Origin: Butyrivibrio sp. LC3010
GTDB taxonomy: Bacteria > Bacillota > Clostridia > Lachnospirales > Lachnospiraceae
Assembly (NCBI RefSeq): GCF_000424385.1
Contig: NZ_AUJU01000002.1
Coordinates: forward strand, 62,001 to 126,000
Length of the DNA stretch: 64,000 bases
Direction of reading: 5' to 3'
The notes beneath the pieces are model-generated. The model saw only the letters and a list, made by a program, of their open reading frames with translations. It had not been told where the DNA came from and did not search any database. Position numbers and translations under genes: made by a program. Within the stretch, counting starts at the first letter, position 1; each line of letters starts with the position of its first letter. Positions 61,053 through 64,000 of the stretch are shown one piece after another.

Positions 61053-61796
61053 TTATCTCATTCTAAAGAAATTATCAATTTTAATATGTAGTGAATTCTT
61101 ATCAATAGTCTTTAAAATATAGTCGGCAGGCTTAAGGGCCAAAACTCGTACAATGCTTGCCTTATCTCCCTTTGAAGTAAGAAACATAACAGGTATGTCT
61201 TTTATACTCATATCACTCTTAAACATTTCAAGGACCTTTGGACCTGATGTCACAGGCATCTCATAATCCAAAAGTATAAGATCTGCTTTATTCTTGGCAA
61301 GCCAGGTAATTGCCTGTATTCCTGAGTTAGCCATTGAAACTTTGTATTCATCCTTAAGCCAGTCTCTTATGGTTCTCATATAAGAAACATCATCATCTAC
61401 AATAAGAACGCTTTTTTTATTGGTCTCCATCATTTCGTCCATATAGAACTTATTCATGGTTTCCAAAAAGTCATCCATCCTGAGCGGTCTTTCAAAAAAA
61501 CTATGAACATGAGATTCCGGAAGATATGTAAGAGCTTCTTCATATTCAAGCGGATTACAGATAAATATTACCTGCCTGTGGGTTTCGAGACAGAGATCCT
61601 TAAGGTAAATAAGCGTTTTAGGAGCAATTTCATCCAGATAATATATAAAGACATCTGCTGATTCCTGCTTTTTTTGAAGATCTTCCATTTTATCGGGACA
61701 AAACGATGCAGTAATACCTACATCTTTTAACTTCATAATAAGTCCCTTTACCATAAAAGTCTCATTTGAACTTATGATAGTCGCATTCTTTGCCAT
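61053..61796 (-). CDS. Tandem receiver protein: pseudo-receiver plus active receiver
   Basis: A 247-residue signalling protein without an output domain. The first receiver-like domain (about 1-118) lacks the acidic pair (ISSNE) and has Arg for the conserved Lys (FERPLR), so it cannot be phosphorylated normally. The second (about 128-247) is complete: LIVDDD, Asp in LILLDYEMPV, FLTSK and a Lys in ILKTID. The ATG at 61796 follows GGAG. It is the last gene of the phosphorelay, 14 bases after the receiver-HPt gene, and probably acts as its terminal receiver by protein contact. Confidence 0.85.
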   Translation of the reverse strand: MAKNATIISSNETFMVKGLIMKLKDVGITASFCPDKMEDLQKKQESADVFIYYLDEIAPKTLIYLKDLCLETHRQVIFICNPLEYEEALTYLPESHVHSFFERPLRMDDFLETMNKFYMDEMMETNKKSVLIVDDDVSYMRTIRDWLKDEYKVSMANSGIQAITWLAKNKADLILLDYEMPVTSGPKVLEMFKSDMSIKDIPVMFLTSKGDKASIVRVLALKPADYILKTIDKNSLHIKIDNFFRMR

Positions 61797-61810
61797 AACA
61801 TTCTCCAAAC

Positions 61811-62872
61811 TTATCTTTCTGAAAGAATTGATCTCATGTCATCCCAATTAAGACCGGCTAAAAGTCTCTCCAGATCATTAAATCTCTTTTCATCAGCCTC
61901 CGGAAGTTTATAATCCTTCATGGATTTTATTACCATGTCAGCAAGATCGAAGTCCATTGCTTCTGTAAATTCCGAAAGAGCAGCATATGCATCATTAAGC
62001 GCATCTTCCGGAACAGGAGGCTTGTCATCCTCATCTTCATCTGAAAGGAAAGAAAGCTTTTGTCTAAAAGATCTGTAGTCGGAAAGCAATGCTTCCGTTT
62101 CATTTTTAATCTTCTCAATGTTGTTATTATTACCTGCTTCCTCAAGATCTTTGGCATCTTCCCAAAGCTTTGATGCTCCAATCAGGTTCGCTGAACTTTT
62201 TAAAGCATGTACTTTAATAGTATAGTTTTTATAATCTTCGTTCTTATAATAGTTCTCGATTTCATCTGCCTTGAAATCAATGGAATTAAAGAAAATTCCT
62301 ATTGCAGTCAGGTATCCATCCTCAGATCCGCATAATGATATACCTTTCTTGTAATCAATTTCCGGCACTCTTGATATCTGAGAAATAATATCAGTATCAG
62401 AGGATACTTCTCCAGCCGTATCAGCCACTGCAGAATCATTAAAAGTGCTTTCTTTCTCGGCATTTTCTGCAGCAGGTATTTTAATATTATTACGTATATT
62501 GTCCGGAAGATACATAATAAGTACTGCCATAAGCTGCTTGAATTCCACCGGTTTATCGAGATAATTTGAAAAACCTGCCTCCAGACACGTCTTTCCTTCA
62601 TTCGGATCATCGGGTGATACCAGGGCTATGACCGGAGTTGACTCATTTCTGTTGTCTACGCCATCTCTTATCTGAACAAGTGTCTGAATCCCATTCATAT
62701 AGGGCATAAGATAATCCATAAGTATAAGAGAATATTCCGTGGAACGTACTGCTTTAAGGCACTCTCTTCCACCTTCGGCTTCATCAGAGTCAACGCCTAA
62801 ATACTCCAACAATTTTTTTATAAAAAATCTATCAAGTTCTGAATCGTCTACTATTAAAACTTTAGCGTTCAC
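61811..62872 (-). CDS. Receiver-HPt phosphorelay protein
   Basis: A 353-residue protein. The receiver (about 1-120) has LIVDDSE, phospho-Asp in LILMDYLMPYMNG and Lys in YLDKPVE. An HPt domain (about 165-270) has its His in KVHALKSSANLIG, nearly identical to the HPt of the kinase at 24223. A helical C-terminal part follows. GTG at 62872 with GGAGG five bases upstream is the preferred start. It passes phosphate between the hybrid kinase upstream and the tandem receiver downstream, by inference. Confidence 0.87.
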   Translation of the reverse strand: MNAKVLIVDDSELDRFFIKKLLEYLGVDSDEAEGGRECLKAVRSTEYSLILMDYLMPYMNGIQTLVQIRDGVDNRNESTPVIALVSPDDPNEGKTCLEAGFSNYLDKPVEFKQLMAVLIMYLPDNIRNNIKIPAAENAEKESTFNDSAVADTAGEVSSDTDIISQISRVPEIDYKKGISLCGSEDGYLTAIGIFFNSIDFKADEIENYYKNEDYKNYTIKVHALKSSANLIGASKLWEDAKDLEEAGNNNNIEKIKNETEALLSDYRSFRQKLSFLSDEDEDDKPPVPEDALNDAYAALSEFTEAMDFDLADMVIKSMKDYKLPEADEKRFNDLERLLAGLNWDDMRSILSER

Positions 62873-62886
62873 ACGAGCCTCCACCA

Positions 62887-64000
62887 TCAATGATCCATGC
62901 TTGCGCGCTTCATCAAAAGCCCTATCGCATCGTAGAGTTCTTTATCGTCATTATAATTCTCACGTAATTCACTGATATCTATCATATTGCTGTTTTCCAA
63001 TGACTTCTTTTCATGTCTTACTACCTTTTTAGGATTGATCCTGGTTTTCTCATGCTCCTGCACAGAATTGATTTTATCCTTAGGAATGTAAGTGAGAAGC
63101 ATTCTTTCCAGTGCATCACCGATTATCGGTTTTGACAGATAATCCTGGAATCCTGATTTTATATAAACTTCCCTGGCACCAGCAAATGCATTCGCGGTAA
63201 GCGCAACACTTGGAGTATTGATATTCGGATTCGAATCATCGCTCTTAACTCTCCAAAGCATCTCCATTCCATCCATTTCAGGCATCTGATGGTCAATCAG
63301 CATTACGTCATATTTGGTTTTGGTAGTTAGCTCAAGGGCTTCTTTGCCGCTTGAAGCTGTCTCGATCTCTACTAATGTATCCTTTAAGAGATTCTGTGTA
63401 ACCACAAGGTTTATCTCATTATCATCAACAACGAGAATTCTGGCATCCGGAGCTGTAAATAGTTCTGTGTATTTACCATCATCCTCAATAATCCTGTCAT
63501 AGGCTACTTTGAAATCACCTATTGGTTCCCAGCTGACAGTTTTTTGTTCTACTATAAAAGAAAAAGTTGACCCCTTACCGTATTCACTTTTTACATGAAG
63601 CTCAGAGTTCATAAGTTCAAGAAATTTCTGTACGATGCTCATACCTAGTCCTGAGCCCTCTACATTTCTGTTTCTTGATTCCTCAATTCGTTCAAAAGGA
63701 TCAAATAATCTTTTCATATCCTCTTCACGAATTCCTATTCCTGTATCAGAAACGGCAATCTTAAGTCCTATGGAACCATTAACATCAAGATGGCTTCCCG
63801 TTATATAATCTACGGAAAACTGAACACTTCCCTTTTCTGTATATTTGATGGCGTTAGTCAATATATTTAAAATTACCTGCTTAAGCCTTACATTATCTCC
63901 ATGTAAAAGATGTGGTATTTCTTTATTCACCACAACATTAAGTTCCAGCCCCTTATTCTTGGCTCTTTCATCAACCATATTAATAAGATCGGTTATAAGG
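62887..64000 (-). CDS. Hybrid histidine kinase, 5' end outside window
   Basis: At least 370 residues of a larger kinase; the sensor and HisKA domains lie beyond the right edge. Visible are HATPase_c (NILTNAIKYT, SDTGIGI, GSGLGMSI) and a receiver with ILVVDDNEIN, Asp in VMLIDHQMPEMDG and DYLSKPI. The C-terminal segment starts like an HPt but stops at KRASMDH, so it has no HPt of its own. The HPt in the next gene would supply this step. It resembles the kinase at 24223 in domain order. Confidence 0.9.
   Translation of the reverse strand, partial: LITDLINMVDERAKNKGLELNVVVNKEIPHLLHGDNVRLKQVILNILTNAIKYTEKGSVQFSVDYITGSHLDVNGSIGLKIAVSDTGIGIREEDMKRLFDPFERIEESRNRNVEGSGLGMSIVQKFLELMNSELHVKSEYGKGSTFSFIVEQKTVSWEPIGDFKVAYDRIIEDDGKYTELFTAPDARILVVDDNEINLVVTQNLLKDTLVEIETASSGKEALELTTKTKYDVMLIDHQMPEMDGMEMLWRVKSDDSNPNINTPSVALTANAFAGAREVYIKSGFQDYLSKPIIGDALERMLLTYIPKDKINSVQEHEKTRINPKKVVRHEKKSLENSNMIDISELRENYNDDKELYDAIGLLMKRASMDH

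Overview
The window looks like chromosome from a low-GC Gram-positive anaerobe of the class Clostridia, most likely a Lachnospiraceae of the Butyrivibrio/Pseudobutyrivibrio kind. This is inferred from gene content and order: a pyrophosphate-type phosphofructokinase, a XerS-like recombinase, DUF975, DUF1292, DUF5662 and DUF6033 proteins, and a long minus-strand run miaB-mutS-mutL-miaA ... radC-mreBCD-mrdA-rodA-mgsA. No rRNA, tRNA or CRISPR array was seen.

Layout. 1-8020 is ordinary chromosome: partial phosphofructokinase, tyrosine recombinase, DUF975 membrane protein, oligoendopeptidase F, malic enzyme and a duplicated-domain lipoprotein. It is interrupted by a 180-bp hairpin-forming repeat and a REP-like repeat. 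8055-20300 is an accessory zone full of decayed genes. It holds a 2-kb element with terminal inverted repeats carrying a GC-rich MATE efflux gene, a chimera of zinc ribbons, a nuclease fold and a truncated RecD-like helicase, and a radical SAM gene paired with a divergent TetR regulator. It also holds remnants of a repeat-HTH protein, a thermonuclease, a metallophosphoesterase, an IS30 transposase, a BspA-type surface protein and an SGNH esterase.

20255-26775 is signalling. An OmpR-type two-component system is followed by two CPBP-family membrane proteins, and matching tandem operator-like boxes lie before the regulator and before the second CPBP gene. A separate hybrid histidine kinase with a periplasmic solute-binding sensor follows. 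26912-33173 (minus strand) holds a cysteine hydrolase, a secreted protein with a degenerate transglutaminase fold, a YfbR-like 5'-deoxynucleotidase next to a large adenosine-deaminase-like protein with a SLOG-like tail, and a cytidylate-kinase-like protein.

33256-59578 (minus strand) is a dense core block. It covers cell elongation and division (MreBCD, PBP2, RodA, a D,D-carboxypeptidase lipoprotein, SepF), mismatch repair (MutS, MutL), tRNA modification (MiaA, MiaB), LspA, RluD, AroB, MgsA, RadC, peptidase T and a GH13 homologue that appears to have lost all three catalytic residues. 59671-64000 has a second REP-like repeat, a DUF6033-DUF1292 pair behind a candidate sigma-28 promoter, and a three-gene phosphorelay cut by the right edge.

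The observations that most deserve checking are the boxed two-component/CPBP regulon, the YfbR plus deaminase-SLOG pair, the inverted-repeat-bounded MATE element, the helicase chimera without a Walker A motif, the catalytically dead GH13 protein and the covarying REP-like pair. CDS coordinates are reliable. Coordinates of short sites were counted by eye and may be off by a base.
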